DNA from: Betaproteobacteria bacterium GR16-43
GTDB taxonomy: Bacteria; Pseudomonadota; Gammaproteobacteria; Burkholderiales; Usitatibacteraceae
Assembly (NCBI GenBank): GCA_001953215.1
Contig: CP019169.1
Location: 2,976,001-3,040,000, forward strand
Reading direction: 5' to 3'
DNA: 64,000 bases
The notes beneath the pieces were generated by a model. That model did no database searches. It saw only the letters and a list, made by a program, of their open reading frames with translations, and was not told the DNA's origin. This document shows positions 16,189-25,593 of this stretch, piece by piece (the stretch's first letter is position 1; each line of letters begins with the position of its first letter). The position numbers were made by a program, and so were the translations under genes.

Positions 16189-16386
16189 ATGCCCAAGATG
16201 AAGACCAAGAGTGGCGCCGCCAAGCGCTTCCGGGTCCGCGGTAGCGGCTCGGTGAAGCGCACCCTGGCCGGCAAACGCCACATCCTCACCAAACGCACCA
16301 CGAAATCGAAGCGCCAGCTGCGCGGTACGTCGGGGGTCCACGCGACCAACGCCGCCTCCGTGAAAGCCATGCTTCCCTACGGCTGA
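16189..16386 (+). CDS. rpmI: 50S ribosomal protein L35
   Basis: 65 residues, highly basic, opening [20 protein letters not shown] as in L35 proteins. A 23S rRNA-binding component of the large subunit. Starts 8 nt after a strong Shine-Dalgarno (AAAAGGAGG); 12 nt before rplT, with which it is always paired. Confidence 0.96.
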   Translation: MPKMKTKSGAAKRFRVRGSGSVKRTLAGKRHILTKRTTKSKRQLRGTSGVHATNAASVKAMLPYG

Positions 16387-16398
16387 GGAGACTGACAA

Positions 16399-16758
16399 AT
16401 GCCTCGCGTTAAACGTGGCGTAACCGCCAAAGCCCGTCACAAGAAAGTCCTTGCCGCCGCGAAAGGTTTCCGCGGCCGCCGTGGCAACGTCTTCAAGATC
16501 GCCAAGCAGGCGGTCATGAAGGCCGGCCAGTACGCGTACCGGGACCGTCGCAACAAGAAGCGCGATTTCCGCGCCCTGTGGATCACCCGCATCAATGCGG
16601 CCTGCCGCATCGAAGGCGTGAGCTACAGCCGTTTCATGGCCGGCCTGAAGAAGGGCGCCATCGAGATCGACCGCAAGGTCCTCGCCGACCTCGCCGTGTT
16701 CGACAAGCCCGCGTTTACGCGGATCGTCGAGCAGGCGAAAGCGAGCCTTGGCGCCTAG
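16399..16758 (+). CDS. rplT: 50S ribosomal protein L20
   Basis: 119 residues, standard L20 length. Opens [16 protein letters not shown] and contains [20 protein letters not shown] and [14 protein letters not shown], all L20 marks. Needed for early 50S assembly and, in E. coli, the translational repressor of rpmI-rplT. Followed within 17 nt by a strong hairpin terminator before pheS. Confidence 0.96.
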   Translation: MPRVKRGVTAKARHKKVLAAAKGFRGRRGNVFKIAKQAVMKAGQYAYRDRRNKKRDFRALWITRINAACRIEGVSYSRFMAGLKKGAIEIDRKVLADLAVFDKPAFTRIVEQAKASLGA

Positions 16759-16774
16759 GACGACGTAAAAAAAG

Positions 16775-16801
16775 AAAGGGGCTCTTCGGAGCCCCTTTTT
16801 T
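16775..16801 (+). terminator. Intrinsic terminator between rplT and pheS
   Basis: AAAGGGGCTC (16775-16784), loop TTCG, GAGCCCCTTT (16789-16798): 10 pairs with a TTCG tetraloop and T tract to 16801. It ends only 21 nt before pheS. Either it ends most transcription after the ribosomal protein genes, or it acts as an attenuator for pheST. No Phe-rich leader peptide was found in the short space before it. Confidence 0.85.
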
Positions 16802-16822
16802 GTTTCTGTTGGGGGAGCGGGG

Positions 16823-17833
16823 ATGTTCGACGAAGCTTGGCGCAAGAAGGTCCTGGAGGAGGCGATCGCGGCCATCGCGAGCGCAGGGACCGAACACGAC
16901 CTCGCCAATGTGAAGGCGCAGTACCTCGGCAAGGAAGGGCGCGTCACCGAGGGCATGAAGGCGATGGGCAAGCTGGCGCCCGAAGAGAAGAAGGCGCAGG
17001 GCCAGATGCTGAACGGCCTGAAAGTCGAGATCGAGCAGGCGATCGCCCGCCGCATCGAGTCGCTCAAGAACGCCGAGCTCGAGTCCCGCCTCACGGCCGA
17101 GGCCGTCGACGTCACGCTGCCCGGACGCCGGCAGTCCATCGGCGGGTTGCATCCGATCGCGCGCGCGCAGGAGCACGTCGAGGCGCTCTTCGCATCCATG
17201 GGTTTCTCGGTCGCCGACGGCCCGGAGATCGAGGACGACGAGCTGAACTTCACGGCGCTGCGCATGTTCCCGAACCATCCGTCGCGGAGCATGCAGGACA
17301 CGTTCTACGTCGAGGGATCGTCGCGCGTGCTGCGCACGCATACCTCGCCGGTGCAGATCCGCCACATGCAGTCGCACAAGCCGCCGGTGCGCATCATCTG
17401 CCCCGGACGCGTGTACCGCGTGGACCATGATGCGACCCACTCGCCGATGTTCCACCAGGTCGAGGGCCTGTGGGTCGACGAGGGCATCAGCCTCGCGGAC
17501 CTGAAGGGCACCATCACGCAGTTCTGCCGCGCGTTCTTCGAGCGCGACGACATCGGGGTGCGCTTTCGCCCTTCGTACTTCCCGTTCGTCGAGCCCGGCG
17601 TGGAGATCGACATGGAGTGGGAAAACAAGGGCGGCGAGATCAAATATCTCGAGATCGCCGGGGCCGGGGTCGTGCACCCGGACGTGCTTCGCAACATGGG
17701 TGTGGATCCCGAGAAGTATTCGGGCTTCGCCTTCGGCATGGGCCTCGACCGGCTCGCGATGCTCAAGTACGGGGTGAACGACCTGAGGCTCTTCTTCGAG
17801 AACGACCTCAAGTTCCTGAGGCAATTCCGATGA
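16823..17833 (+). CDS. pheS: Phenylalanyl-tRNA synthetase alpha subunit
   Basis: 336 residues, standard size. An N-terminal coiled-coil arm (about 1-90) is followed by the class II catalytic core: [33 protein letters not shown], the motif 2 region [20 protein letters not shown], and C-terminal [14 protein letters not shown] as motif 3. Works as an alpha2beta2 tetramer with PheT. Stop overlaps the pheT start (ATGA). Confidence 0.97.
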   Translation: MFDEAWRKKVLEEAIAAIASAGTEHDLANVKAQYLGKEGRVTEGMKAMGKLAPEEKKAQGQMLNGLKVEIEQAIARRIESLKNAELESRLTAEAVDVTLPGRRQSIGGLHPIARAQEHVEALFASMGFSVADGPEIEDDELNFTALRMFPNHPSRSMQDTFYVEGSSRVLRTHTSPVQIRHMQSHKPPVRIICPGRVYRVDHDATHSPMFHQVEGLWVDEGISLADLKGTITQFCRAFFERDDIGVRFRPSYFPFVEPGVEIDMEWENKGGEIKYLEIAGAGVVHPDVLRNMGVDPEKYSGFAFGMGLDRLAMLKYGVNDLRLFFENDLKFLRQFR

Positions 17834-20205
17834 AAGTCTCCGTCAACTGGCTGAGGGAACTCGTCGACACGAAGCTCGGCGTCGACGAACTCGCGCGCGT
17901 GCTCACGATGGGCGGCCTCGAGGTGGAGGAGATCACGCCGGTGGCCGCGATGTTCGACCGGATCGTCGTCGCGCACGTGAAGAGCGTGGCACCCCACCCG
18001 AACGCGGACAAGCTGCGCGTGACGGAAGTCGATGCGGGCACGGGATCGACGCTGCAGATCGTCTGCGGCGCGCCCAACGTGGCCGCGGGCCAGCGCGTTC
18101 CTTGCGCCCTGATCGGCGCGAAGCTGCCCCTCGAAGGCGGCAAGGTCCTCGAGATCAAGGCCGCGAAGCTGCGCGGCGTGGATTCCAACGGCATGCTGTG
18201 CTCGGCTCGCGAGCTGGGCCTCTCGCAGGACCACGCGGGCCTGCTCGTGCTGCCCGAAGATGCGCCCGTCGGCCAGGACATCCGCAAGTACCTGGATCTC
18301 GACGACACCTACCTCACGCTCAAGCTCACGCCGAACCGCGGCGACGCGCTCTCGATGCTGGGCATCGCGCGCGACGTGGCTGCGCTCACGGGATCCGCGC
18401 TGCGGGCCCCGAAAGCCGACCCTGTCGCGAGCACGATCGGCGACGCACGGGTGGTTCGCATCACCGAAGGCAAGGCGTGCGGCGCCTACTCCGGACGCGT
18501 CATCAAAGGGCTCGACGCGCAGGCCGCCACGCCGGGCTGGATGGTCCGCCGCCTCGAGCGCGCGGGCCTGCGTTCGATCCGCCCGCTCGTGGACATCACC
18601 AACTACGTGATGCTCGAGCGCGGCCAGCCGATGCACGCCTTCGACGACGCGAAGCTGAAGGGCGCCATCGGCGTTCGCTTCATGAAGGCCGGCGAGCGCG
18701 TGAAGCTGCTGAACGACCAGGACGTGGAATTCCGCCCGAAGCTGCTCGCGATCACCGACGAGTCCGGCCCCATCGCCCTCGGCGGCGTGATGGGCGGCCA
18801 CGCCACGATGGTGGGAGACGCCACCACGGATGTCTTCTTCGAAGCGGCGTTTTTCGACCCCGAGGCCGTGCAGGGCAAGGCGAAGGAACTCCAGCTCACC
18901 AGCGATGCGGCCTATCGCTATGAGCGCGGCGTCGATTTCGCCGGCGCGCGCGCCGCGCTCGAACGCGCCACGCAATTGACGCTCGAGATCTGCGGCGGCC
19001 AGGCCGGCCCCGTCACCGAGGCGTTGGGCACGCTGCCGGGCCGGAGCGCGGTGCGCGTTCGCCCCGACCGCGTGCGTACGCTCCTCGGGTACGCCGTCGC
19101 CGACGATGAGATCGCTGCATTCCTCGAGCGCCTGTCCTGCATCGTGAAGCGGGAGCCGGGCGCATTCGTCGTCACGCCGCCCACCTGGCGCTTCGACCTC
19201 GCGATCGAGGCGGATTTCGTGGAGGAAGTCGCCCGTGTGCATGGCTACGACCACGTGCCCTCGGCCCCGCCGCGTTCCAGCGTTCCGATGCTCGCGCGCC
19301 ATGACGGGGAACGCGACCGGTTCGCCCTGCGCCACGCCGCCGCCGCACTGGGCTACCAGGAAGTGGTGAACTACAGCTTCGTGCCCGAAGCGTGGGAACG
19401 CGACTTCGCCGGCAACGAAAAGCCCGTGCGCCTCGCCAACCCGATCGCCAGCAACATGAACGTGATGCGCACCAGCCTCGTGGCCGGCCTGGTCACGACG
19501 CTCGTGTCGAACCTGAACCGGGGCGAGGATCGTGCGCGGCTGTTCGAGATCGGCCGCTGCTTCGAGCGCGACGAAGCGAGCCTCGCCGCCCAGCCCGAAC
19601 GCCTCGCCGGCCTCGCCTTCGGCCTGCGGGACCCGGAACAGTGGGCCGAGAAGTCCCCCCGCGTGGATTTCTTCGACGCCAAGGGGGACCTGGAGGCCCT
19701 GGCGGGCCCCCTGGCCCTGTCCTTCGAGGCCTCCACCCATCCCGCCTGCCATCCGGGGCGCTGCGCCGCCGTAAAAGCGGCCGGGAAAACGATCGGTTTC
19801 GTAGGCGAACTGCACCCGAGGCTGCAGCAGGCCTTCGAGCTGCCGTACCCCCCGGTCGTCTTCGAGGTGCTCACCGCACCGCTCCTGGCGGGAGCCGCCC
19901 CGCGCTTCTCGGGCCTCTCCCGCATGCCCGCCGTGCGCCGGGACCTGGCGGTCACCGTGCCGGAGAACCTCGCCGTCGGGGCCATCCTGGGGGCCGTCCG
20001 GGGCCGCCTACCCCCCTTTGTGAGGGAGGTGGAGGTGTTCGATCAGTACCGGGGCAAGGGCGTCGAGCCCGGGAGAAAAAGCCTTGCGTTCCGTATACTT
20101 ATGCAGGATACTGACAGGACTTTGACAGATTCGGAGGTCGAAGTTGTAGTCGCCTCCATTCGCGATCAGCTCGTCCAACAATTCCAAGCCCAGCTGCGCA
20201 CGTGA
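17830..20205 (+). CDS. pheT: Phenylalanyl-tRNA synthetase beta subunit
   Basis: 791 residues, normal length. Domain order: N-terminal B1 and EMAP-like tRNA-binding domain (about 40-150), the B3/B4 editing region with [21 protein letters not shown]5, and a C-terminal FDX-ACB domain that binds the tRNA anticodon ([16 protein letters not shown]). ATG overlaps the pheS stop; its TGA overlaps the GTG of ihfA. Confidence 0.97.
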   Translation: MKVSVNWLRELVDTKLGVDELARVLTMGGLEVEEITPVAAMFDRIVVAHVKSVAPHPNADKLRVTEVDAGTGSTLQIVCGAPNVAAGQRVPCALIGAKLPLEGGKVLEIKAAKLRGVDSNGMLCSARELGLSQDHAGLLVLPEDAPVGQDIRKYLDLDDTYLTLKLTPNRGDALSMLGIARDVAALTGSALRAPKADPVASTIGDARVVRITEGKACGAYSGRVIKGLDAQAATPGWMVRRLERAGLRSIRPLVDITNYVMLERGQPMHAFDDAKLKGAIGVRFMKAGERVKLLNDQDVEFRPKLLAITDESGPIALGGVMGGHATMVGDATTDVFFEAAFFDPEAVQGKAKELQLTSDAAYRYERGVDFAGARAALERATQLTLEICGGQAGPVTEALGTLPGRSAVRVRPDRVRTLLGYAVADDEIAAFLERLSCIVKREPGAFVVTPPTWRFDLAIEADFVEEVARVHGYDHVPSAPPRSSVPMLARHDGERDRFALRHAAAALGYQEVVNYSFVPEAWERDFAGNEKPVRLANPIASNMNVMRTSLVAGLVTTLVSNLNRGEDRARLFEIGRCFERDEASLAAQPERLAGLAFGLRDPEQWAEKSPRVDFFDAKGDLEALAGPLALSFEASTHPACHPGRCAAVKAAGKTIGFVGELHPRLQQAFELPYPPVVFEVLTAPLLAGAAPRFSGLSRMPAVRRDLAVTVPENLAVGAILGAVRGRLPPFVREVEVFDQYRGKGVEPGRKSLAFRILMQDTDRTLTDSEVEVVVASIRDQLVQQFQAQLRT

Positions 20206-20528
20206 AAGACAAAGTCACCCTCACCAAGGCCGAGCTGGCAGACCTGATGTTCGAAAAGGTCGGGCTCAACAAGCGCGAAGCCAAGGACATGGTGGAGTCC
20301 TTCTTCGAGGAAATCCGCATTGCCCTGGAGCGCGGCGAAATGGTCAAGCTCTCGGGTTTCGGCAATTTCCAGCTTCGCAAGAAGCCCCAGCGGCCTGGTC
20401 GGAACCCGAAAACCGGCGAAGAGATCCCCATTACCGCCCGGCGAGTGGTGACGTTCCACGCCAGCCAAAAACTGAAGAGCCTCGTGGAGAAGTCCTTCAA
20501 TGGCCACGGAGAACCTGGCGACGACTGA
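20202..20528 (+). CDS. ihfA: Integration host factor alpha subunit
   Basis: 108 residues. DNA-bending nucleoid protein, partner of IhfB. HU/IHF family: [20 protein letters not shown] helix-turn opening, [13 protein letters not shown], and the beta-arm tip [12 protein letters not shown] with the Pro that intercalates into DNA. GTG start overlaps the pheT stop by 4 nt, the usual place of ihfA. The 3' end overlaps the next gene by 29 bp in another frame. Confidence 0.95.
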   Translation: MKDKVTLTKAELADLMFEKVGLNKREAKDMVESFFEEIRIALERGEMVKLSGFGNFQLRKKPQRPGRNPKTGEEIPITARRVVTFHASQKLKSLVEKSFNGHGEPGDD

Positions 20529-20892
20529 ACTTCCGGCCATCCCCGCCAAGCGCTATTTCACGATCGGCGAAGTTAGCGAGTTGTGCGGGGTGAAGCCGCA
20601 CGTGCTCCGATACTGGGAGCAGGAGTTCACGCAGCTGAAACCCCTGAAGCGCCGGGGTAATCGGCGTTACTACCAGCACCACGAAGTCCTCCTGATCCGC
20701 CGCATCCGCGAGCTGCTGTACGAGCACGGCTTCACCATCAACGGGGCGAGGAACCGCCTCGAGGAACCGGTGAACATGAACAGCGTGATCACGGAGCGGG
20801 GCGGCCAGCGCACGATGACGGTTCCCCAGCCCATCTCGCCGGCGAACATCCGCAAGGAACTGAAGGGCATCCTGAAGCTGCTCGAGCCCTGA
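20500..20892 (+). CDS. MerR-family transcriptional regulator
   Basis: 130 residues. MerR HTH at about 18-88: [20 protein letters not shown] then [21 protein letters not shown], the short form that commonly follows ihfA in proteobacteria. The C-terminal part is brief (KGILKLLEP) with no Cys-based metal site, so it is not a metal sensor of MerR type. Its start lies inside ihfA (29-bp overlap), which implies coupled translation. Target genes unknown. A tRNA-Pro gene that sometimes follows this pair was not found. Confidence 0.88.
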   Translation: MATENLATTELPAIPAKRYFTIGEVSELCGVKPHVLRYWEQEFTQLKPLKRRGNRRYYQHHEVLLIRRIRELLYEHGFTINGARNRLEEPVNMNSVITERGGQRTMTVPQPISPANIRKELKGILKLLEP

Positions 20893-20915
20893 ACCTCCCC
20901 GCGAGTCCCACGGCC

Positions 20916-22175
20916 ATGGCTTCTCCCGGCCGCCGCTGTTTCCTCTTCCTGCAGGGCCCCACGAACCTCCTCTTCGCCAAGGTGGCCGATCGGCTGCGCG
21001 CGCGCGGCCACGAGGTCCATCGGATCCACGTTTGCGTCGGCGACCGCATCTTCTGGCGCGGGCCGGGCGTGACGGAGTATCGCGGCACGCTCGCGGACTG
21101 GCCCGCGTTCATCGCGGATTTCTACGACAGGCACGGCGTCACCGAGGTGGTCCTCCTGGGCGAGAAGCGGGACCACAACAAGGTGGCCATCGTGGCCGGC
21201 CATGCGAAGGGCATCCGCATCACCGTGACCGACTTCGGCTACTTCCGTCCGGACTGGGTCGTGGTGGAACGCGATGGCTTGAATGGAGACAGCCACTTTC
21301 CGCGCGATCCCGAGGCGATCCTCCAGCAGGCGCGGGGCCTCCCTCCCATCGACCGGCGCGTTCGCTATCCGCACCGGGCCGTCACGCAAGCCGCGTGGGA
21401 CATGACGTTCCACTTGTCCTCGGCCGTGATGCGCCGGTCGTTCCCCCACTTCCGCCGCCATTCGCTGAACCATCCCGTGGTGAACTACCTCGCGACCGGA
21501 TGGCGGCTCGCGCGCGGGCCGATCGAGTCGCGCCGGGCCGCACGCGTGGTCCAGGCCGTGAAGCGCTCGGGTCCGTATTGCATCTTCGCGATGCAAATGG
21601 AAGACGATTACTCGCTGCGCGCTTATTCGCCGTATCCGGATCTCGACGCGGCGATGGACGAGGCGCTGCGCTCGTTCGCGGCGAATGCGCCGGCGCACGC
21701 CCACCTCGTGTTCAAGCTCCATCCGCTCGATCCGGGCCTCAAGCGCTGGCGGCATCGCATTGCGCGGCTGGCCGCGAAGCACGGCGTTGCGGGCCGGGCG
21801 CATTTCATCGATGGCGGCGACCTCGACGCCCTCATCGCCGGAAGCCACGGGCTGGTCACGATCAACAGCACCGCCGGTCTTCGTTCCCTCGAGTTGCGCT
21901 GTCCCACGTTCGCGATGGGGCAGACGATCTATCGCGTGCCGGGCCTGGCATTCGACGGCACGCTGGACGATTTCTGGATGAAGGCGCCGGCGCCGGACCC
22001 GGCGCTCGTCGAGGCGAGCCTGCGTCTCATGGCCGCGACGCTGCACGTCCGGGGAAGCTTCTACGACGCCGCCGGCATCGAGGCCGCCGCCGAAGGCATG
22101 GCGTATCGCCTGCATCATGGCCGCGTGAACCAGCCACTCGCCGCGGTGCTGCGCGGCGAGATTCCGCGCGACTAG
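20916..22175 (+). CDS. Capsule polysaccharide biosynthesis/export protein, KpsS-like
   Basis: 419 residues, no signal peptide. Resembles the capsule-synthesis family that includes KpsS and KpsC Kdo-transferases: opening RRCFLFLQGPTNLLFAKVADRLRARG, then DHNKVAIVAGHAKGIRITVTDFGYFRPDWV, HLVFKLHPLDPG and LVTINSTAGLRSLELRCP near the C-terminus. These proteins add linker Kdo residues to a lipid for group 2 type capsules. No KpsC, KpsM or KpsT is visible here. First gene of the polysaccharide locus; convergent with the GT4 gene through a shared CTAG stop at 22172-22175. Confidence 0.8.
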   Translation: MASPGRRCFLFLQGPTNLLFAKVADRLRARGHEVHRIHVCVGDRIFWRGPGVTEYRGTLADWPAFIADFYDRHGVTEVVLLGEKRDHNKVAIVAGHAKGIRITVTDFGYFRPDWVVVERDGLNGDSHFPRDPEAILQQARGLPPIDRRVRYPHRAVTQAAWDMTFHLSSAVMRRSFPHFRRHSLNHPVVNYLATGWRLARGPIESRRAARVVQAVKRSGPYCIFAMQMEDDYSLRAYSPYPDLDAAMDEALRSFAANAPAHAHLVFKLHPLDPGLKRWRHRIARLAAKHGVAGRAHFIDGGDLDALIAGSHGLVTINSTAGLRSLELRCPTFAMGQTIYRVPGLAFDGTLDDFWMKAPAPDPALVEASLRLMAATLHVRGSFYDAAGIEAAAEGMAYRLHHGRVNQPLAAVLRGEIPRD

Positions 22176-23362
22176 GACTTCGCTTCGAGTTCGGTGACCA
22201 GCGCATCCACGACCGCGAAGTGCCCATCCCAGGTGGGTGGGGAGAACGAGGCCATGCGCAGCACCTGGGCCTCGCGTGCGGGGCTCGCGGGCCGCGCATA
22301 GTCCTCGACCAGGGCCCGCCAATGCTCGTCGTCGTCGGCCCTGGCGTAGTCGGGGATGGCTCCGGCGATCTCGCGGTAGACGGGAAGGTCGCTCGCGATC
22401 ACGGGCAGGCCTGCCGCGAGGGCTTCGGGCACCGGCATTCCGTAGCCCTCCGTGAACGAGGGAAAGAGCAGCGCCCGCGCGTGGGCCAGCCACGCCGCCA
22501 ATGCGTCGTCCGTGCAGCTCTCGCGCAGGAGGATCGTGCCGCCGGAGGCTGCCGCGGCCTCCTGCAGTTGCGCGGGGATGGCGGGATTCCATCCGGGCTG
22601 CCCGATCACCACCAGCTTCGGCGCCGCTTCGCGGTGCTGCGCGATGAGTTGCTTCCAGATGCGCAGCAGCAGCGCGTGGTTCTTGCGCGGCTCGAGCGTG
22701 CCGAGGGCGACGAAGTACGGACCCTCGAGCGGCGCCGGTCCGGCGGCCGTGCGTCTCAGGCCAAGCCCGAGGAGTGCGACGGCGTTGCGGGGAACGGGCA
22801 GGGCGGCGGCCTCGCAGAAGCGCGCGAACTCGGCGAGCGTGTGCCGCGAGTTGGCGACGATCGCATCGGCCACGCGCGCGGCGCAGCGCATGCGCGTGCG
22901 GTGCGTTTGCGCCTCGTCCGGGCGGCAGAACTGCGGGTGCGTGATCGGGATGAGGTCGTGGATCACGACCACGGCCTTCACGCCCCCGATGCGCAGCGAC
23001 GCCCCGTAGCGCGGGTTCTCGAGCCCGGTGTGGCCGGTGTTGAAGAGCACGTCGCCGCGCGAACCCCGGACGAGCCAGCGCCACAGGAACGCCTTCGCCA
23101 CGACCCGGGCCGCGAGCGCCCGGGCCGGCCGGGCGGCATCGCCAAAGAGCGCGAAGATCGCGCGGGAATCGGATTCCGAGAGGAGCGCGCTGAACGGCCC
23201 GAGGCTGAGGACGGCGCGGCCCTGCGGCCCATAGCGCCGGACGTACGCGAGGGCCACGCGGTCGATCCCGGTGGGAAGCGTGCCGCGCGCCCGGCGATAG
23301 AGCAGGCGGGTGACGTCGAGAAGGGGGCGGGGCACGGCTCGAAGCGTAGCATTTGCTAACAT
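22172..23362 (-). CDS. Glycosyltransferase family 4 (GT-B)
   Basis: 396 residues. The N-terminal PRPLLDVTRLLYRR and GTLPTGIDRVALAYV, and the C-terminal nucleotide-sugar domain with ALGTLEPRKNHALLL and the E-x7-E motif (FTEGYGMPVPEALAAG) followed by LPVIASDLPVYREI, are typical of GT4 mannosyl/glucosyl transferases. A retaining transferase in the cytoplasm, part of surface-glycan assembly. It reads away from the export lipoprotein gene; only 35 bp separate the two starts, so one compact divergent promoter would serve both. Acceptor and sugar are unknown. Confidence 0.88.
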   Translation of the reverse strand: MLANATLRAVPRPLLDVTRLLYRRARGTLPTGIDRVALAYVRRYGPQGRAVLSLGPFSALLSESDSRAIFALFGDAARPARALAARVVAKAFLWRWLVRGSRGDVLFNTGHTGLENPRYGASLRIGGVKAVVVIHDLIPITHPQFCRPDEAQTHRTRMRCAARVADAIVANSRHTLAEFARFCEAAALPVPRNAVALLGLGLRRTAAGPAPLEGPYFVALGTLEPRKNHALLLRIWKQLIAQHREAAPKLVVIGQPGWNPAIPAQLQEAAAASGGTILLRESCTDDALAAWLAHARALLFPSFTEGYGMPVPEALAAGLPVIASDLPVYREIAGAIPDYARADDDEHWRALVEDYARPASPAREAQVLRMASFSPPTWDGHFAVVDALVTELEAKS

Positions 23363-23397
23363 GCGTGGTCCTACGTCCCCCCGGAACTGACCTCACG

Positions 23398-24561
23398 ATG
23401 CTTCGCCACGCTGGGTTGTACCTCGCCGCGCTCGCCGCGGTCCTCGCCGCCGGTTGCAACTCGATTCCCACCAGTGGCCCTACCCGCGCGCGGGTCGAAG
23501 AATCCGCCGGAGCCGCCGCCGCGGCTGCGGTCATCCAGGTGGTCGACGTCAATGACGCGATCACGCGCCGCCTCCTCGACCAGCCGCCGCAGCCGCTGTT
23601 CTCCGAGACGCTCGGGGAGGCCGGATTCGCCCACGGGCGCATTGGTCCCGGCGATTTCGTCGAGATCTCCATCTGGGAAGCGGCTCCGGCCACGCTGTTC
23701 GGCGGGCTGTCCTCGGTCGAGGCGCGCGGCACGATGTCGACCTCGCGCGCCGTCACGTTGCCCGACCAGATGGTGGGCGCCGAAGGCGACATCGCCGTGC
23801 CCTTCGCGGGTCGCATCCGGGCCGCGGGGCGCACCAACACGCAAGTGGCTTCGGACATCGCCGCGGCGCTGAAGGGCAAGGCGAACCAGCCTGAAGTCCT
23901 GGTGCGCGTGACGCGGAACCTCTCGACCAGCGTGACGGTGGTGGGCGAGGTCAACACGAGCACGCGCGTCCCCCTGATGCCGGGCAACGAGCGCCTGCTG
24001 GACGCACTGGCGGCCGCGGCCGGCGTGAAACAACCGGTGGGCAAGACCACGATCCAGGTGACGCGCGGCAAGTCCGTGCATTCCCTGCCGTTGCAGACGA
24101 TCATCCGCGACCCGAGGCAGAACATTCCGCTGCAACCGGGCGATGTCGTGACCGCGCTCTTCCAGCCGCTCAGCTTCTCCGCGCTTGGCGCGACCGGCAA
24201 GAACGAGGAGGTCAACTTCGAGGCGCCCGGCATCACGCTGGCCCAGGCGCTCGGGCGCGCCGGCGGGCTGAAGGACGATCGCTCGAATCCGCAGGGCGTC
24301 TTCGTCTTCCGCTTCGAACCGAAGAACGCGTTGGCCTGGCCGCGGCAGCCCGTGGGCGTGACGCCCGAGGGCCTCGTGCCCGTGGTCTATCGCATCGACC
24401 TGCTCGACCCCGCCAGCTTCTTCGTGATGCAGAGCTTCCCGGTGCGCAACAAGGACGTGCTGTACATCGCGAACGCCCCGGTGGCCGAGCTGCAGAAGTT
24501 CCTGAACGTGATCTTCACGATCGCGTATCCGGCACTCACGGCCGTGCAGATCACGCGCTAG
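23398..24561 (+). CDS. Polysaccharide export outer-membrane lipoprotein (Wza/KpsD-type OPX)
   Basis: 387 residues. Lipoprotein signal MLRHAGLYLAALAAVLAAGC with lipobox LAAGC, Cys20. The Poly_export motif RIGPGDFVEISIWE is at about 81-94, followed by SLBB-like stretches (TVVGEVNTSTRVPLMPG; PGITLAQALGRAGGL). It would form the outer-membrane pore that exports the glycan made by the neighbouring enzymes. ATG at 23398 was chosen because it puts the lipobox at the right place; the frame runs further upstream without family sequence. No Wzc-type co-polymerase lies beside it. Confidence 0.9.
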   Translation: MLRHAGLYLAALAAVLAAGCNSIPTSGPTRARVEESAGAAAAAAVIQVVDVNDAITRRLLDQPPQPLFSETLGEAGFAHGRIGPGDFVEISIWEAAPATLFGGLSSVEARGTMSTSRAVTLPDQMVGAEGDIAVPFAGRIRAAGRTNTQVASDIAAALKGKANQPEVLVRVTRNLSTSVTVVGEVNTSTRVPLMPGNERLLDALAAAAGVKQPVGKTTIQVTRGKSVHSLPLQTIIRDPRQNIPLQPGDVVTALFQPLSFSALGATGKNEEVNFEAPGITLAQALGRAGGLKDDRSNPQGVFVFRFEPKNALAWPRQPVGVTPEGLVPVVYRIDLLDPASFFVMQSFPVRNKDVLYIANAPVAELQKFLNVIFTIAYPALTAVQITR

Positions 24562-24570
24562 GGGGCCCGG

Positions 24571-25593
24571 ATGCCTCCGCGAGGCGCGGCTCCCGCGCCG
24601 GTCGATTCGCTCGAAGCGCTGCTCGCGCGCGAGGACGCCGCCTTCGTCCGGGCGGCGTACCAGCTCCTGCTCGGCCGCGAGGTCGACCCGGAGGGCCTCG
24701 GCAACTACCTCGAGCAACTGGCCGATGGACTGGCGCGCACCGACTTCCTCGCGTCGCTCGCCTTGTCGCGCGAAGGGCGCCGGCGGGCCGTGGCGGGCGC
24801 GGGGAACGATCCCGAGGCGGCCCTGCGCGATCGGGTCCATGCATTCGCCGCGCCGTCCGCCCGATCCCTCGACGCGCTCCTGGCCTACCACGACGCCGCA
24901 TTCGTGAGCTGCGCCTACTTCGCGTTGCTGGGCCGCGACGCCGATGCGCAAGGCGCGGGTGAATACCTCCGGCAACTGCGAGAGGGCGCTTCCAAGTGGA
25001 GCGTGCTCGGTTCGCTGCGCGCCTCCCGCGAATACGCGGACCGTGAAGCGGCAAGGCACGCGATCGCTCGGGGGCAACCCGGTCCCTTCGCCAACACGGC
25101 AAGCCCGGCCGTCCGCTCGGATGCGAAGTTCGCGCTCGCGGTCCACCTCCTGCTCACCGGCCGCAAGCCCGGGCCCGTGGCGCTGGCCGCCGAGGTCGCA
25201 CGCCTGCACGCGGGCCTGGCTCGCGAGGCGTTCGTGGCCGGGATCGCGGCCTCCGACGCCGCGCGCGAATCGCGCGAATTGCTGGCGCAACTCGAATCGA
25301 CGCTGCGCCGCCAGCGCCTGGCGCGCCTGCCGATCGTGGGCCGGTGGCTGGCTGCACTCCTCGGCCTCGAAGGCGAGTCGCGCGCCGAGAAGCGGCTGCG
25401 GCGCATCGAGAACGAGTTGCACCTCTTGGTCGCGGGCCCCGGACGCACCGCGCCGCGCGCCCCGGCGCCCCCGTCGATCGAGGAACCCGCCGCGAACGAT
25501 CCCGATGTCGTGCTGAGACCGCACCTGGTCCTGGCCCCCAGGCTGGCCACGCTGGGTTCGACGGTCGACCGCCGGCAGGAGGCCGCGCGATGA
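24571..25593 (+). CDS. DUF4214-repeat protein in the polysaccharide locus
   Basis: 340 residues, no signal peptide. Three related helical units: AAYQLLLGREVDPEGLGNYL near 28, CAYFALLGRDADAQGAGEYL near 113, and a weaker AVHLLLTGRKPGPVALAAEV near 190. This LLGRxxDxxG pattern defines DUF4214, often found in proteins tied to surface glycans and S-layer-like secretion. The C-terminal 100 residues are charged and Pro-rich without a known domain. It overlaps the next gene by 4 nt. Biochemical role unknown; scaffold or substrate-recognition part for the adjacent transferase is a guess. Confidence 0.75.
   Translation: MPPRGAAPAPVDSLEALLAREDAAFVRAAYQLLLGREVDPEGLGNYLEQLADGLARTDFLASLALSREGRRRAVAGAGNDPEAALRDRVHAFAAPSARSLDALLAYHDAAFVSCAYFALLGRDADAQGAGEYLRQLREGASKWSVLGSLRASREYADREAARHAIARGQPGPFANTASPAVRSDAKFALAVHLLLTGRKPGPVALAAEVARLHAGLAREAFVAGIAASDAARESRELLAQLESTLRRQRLARLPIVGRWLAALLGLEGESRAEKRLRRIENELHLLVAGPGRTAPRAPAPPSIEEPAANDPDVVLRPHLVLAPRLATLGSTVDRRQEAAR

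Noticed and set aside
16759-16822. PheM-like leader peptide before pheS
   Set aside because: No short frame with Phe codons is present between rplT and the terminator.
20893-20915. tRNA-Pro gene after ihfA-merR
   Set aside because: That arrangement occurs in other proteobacteria, but the 23 nt here cannot hold a tRNA and the next gene starts at once.
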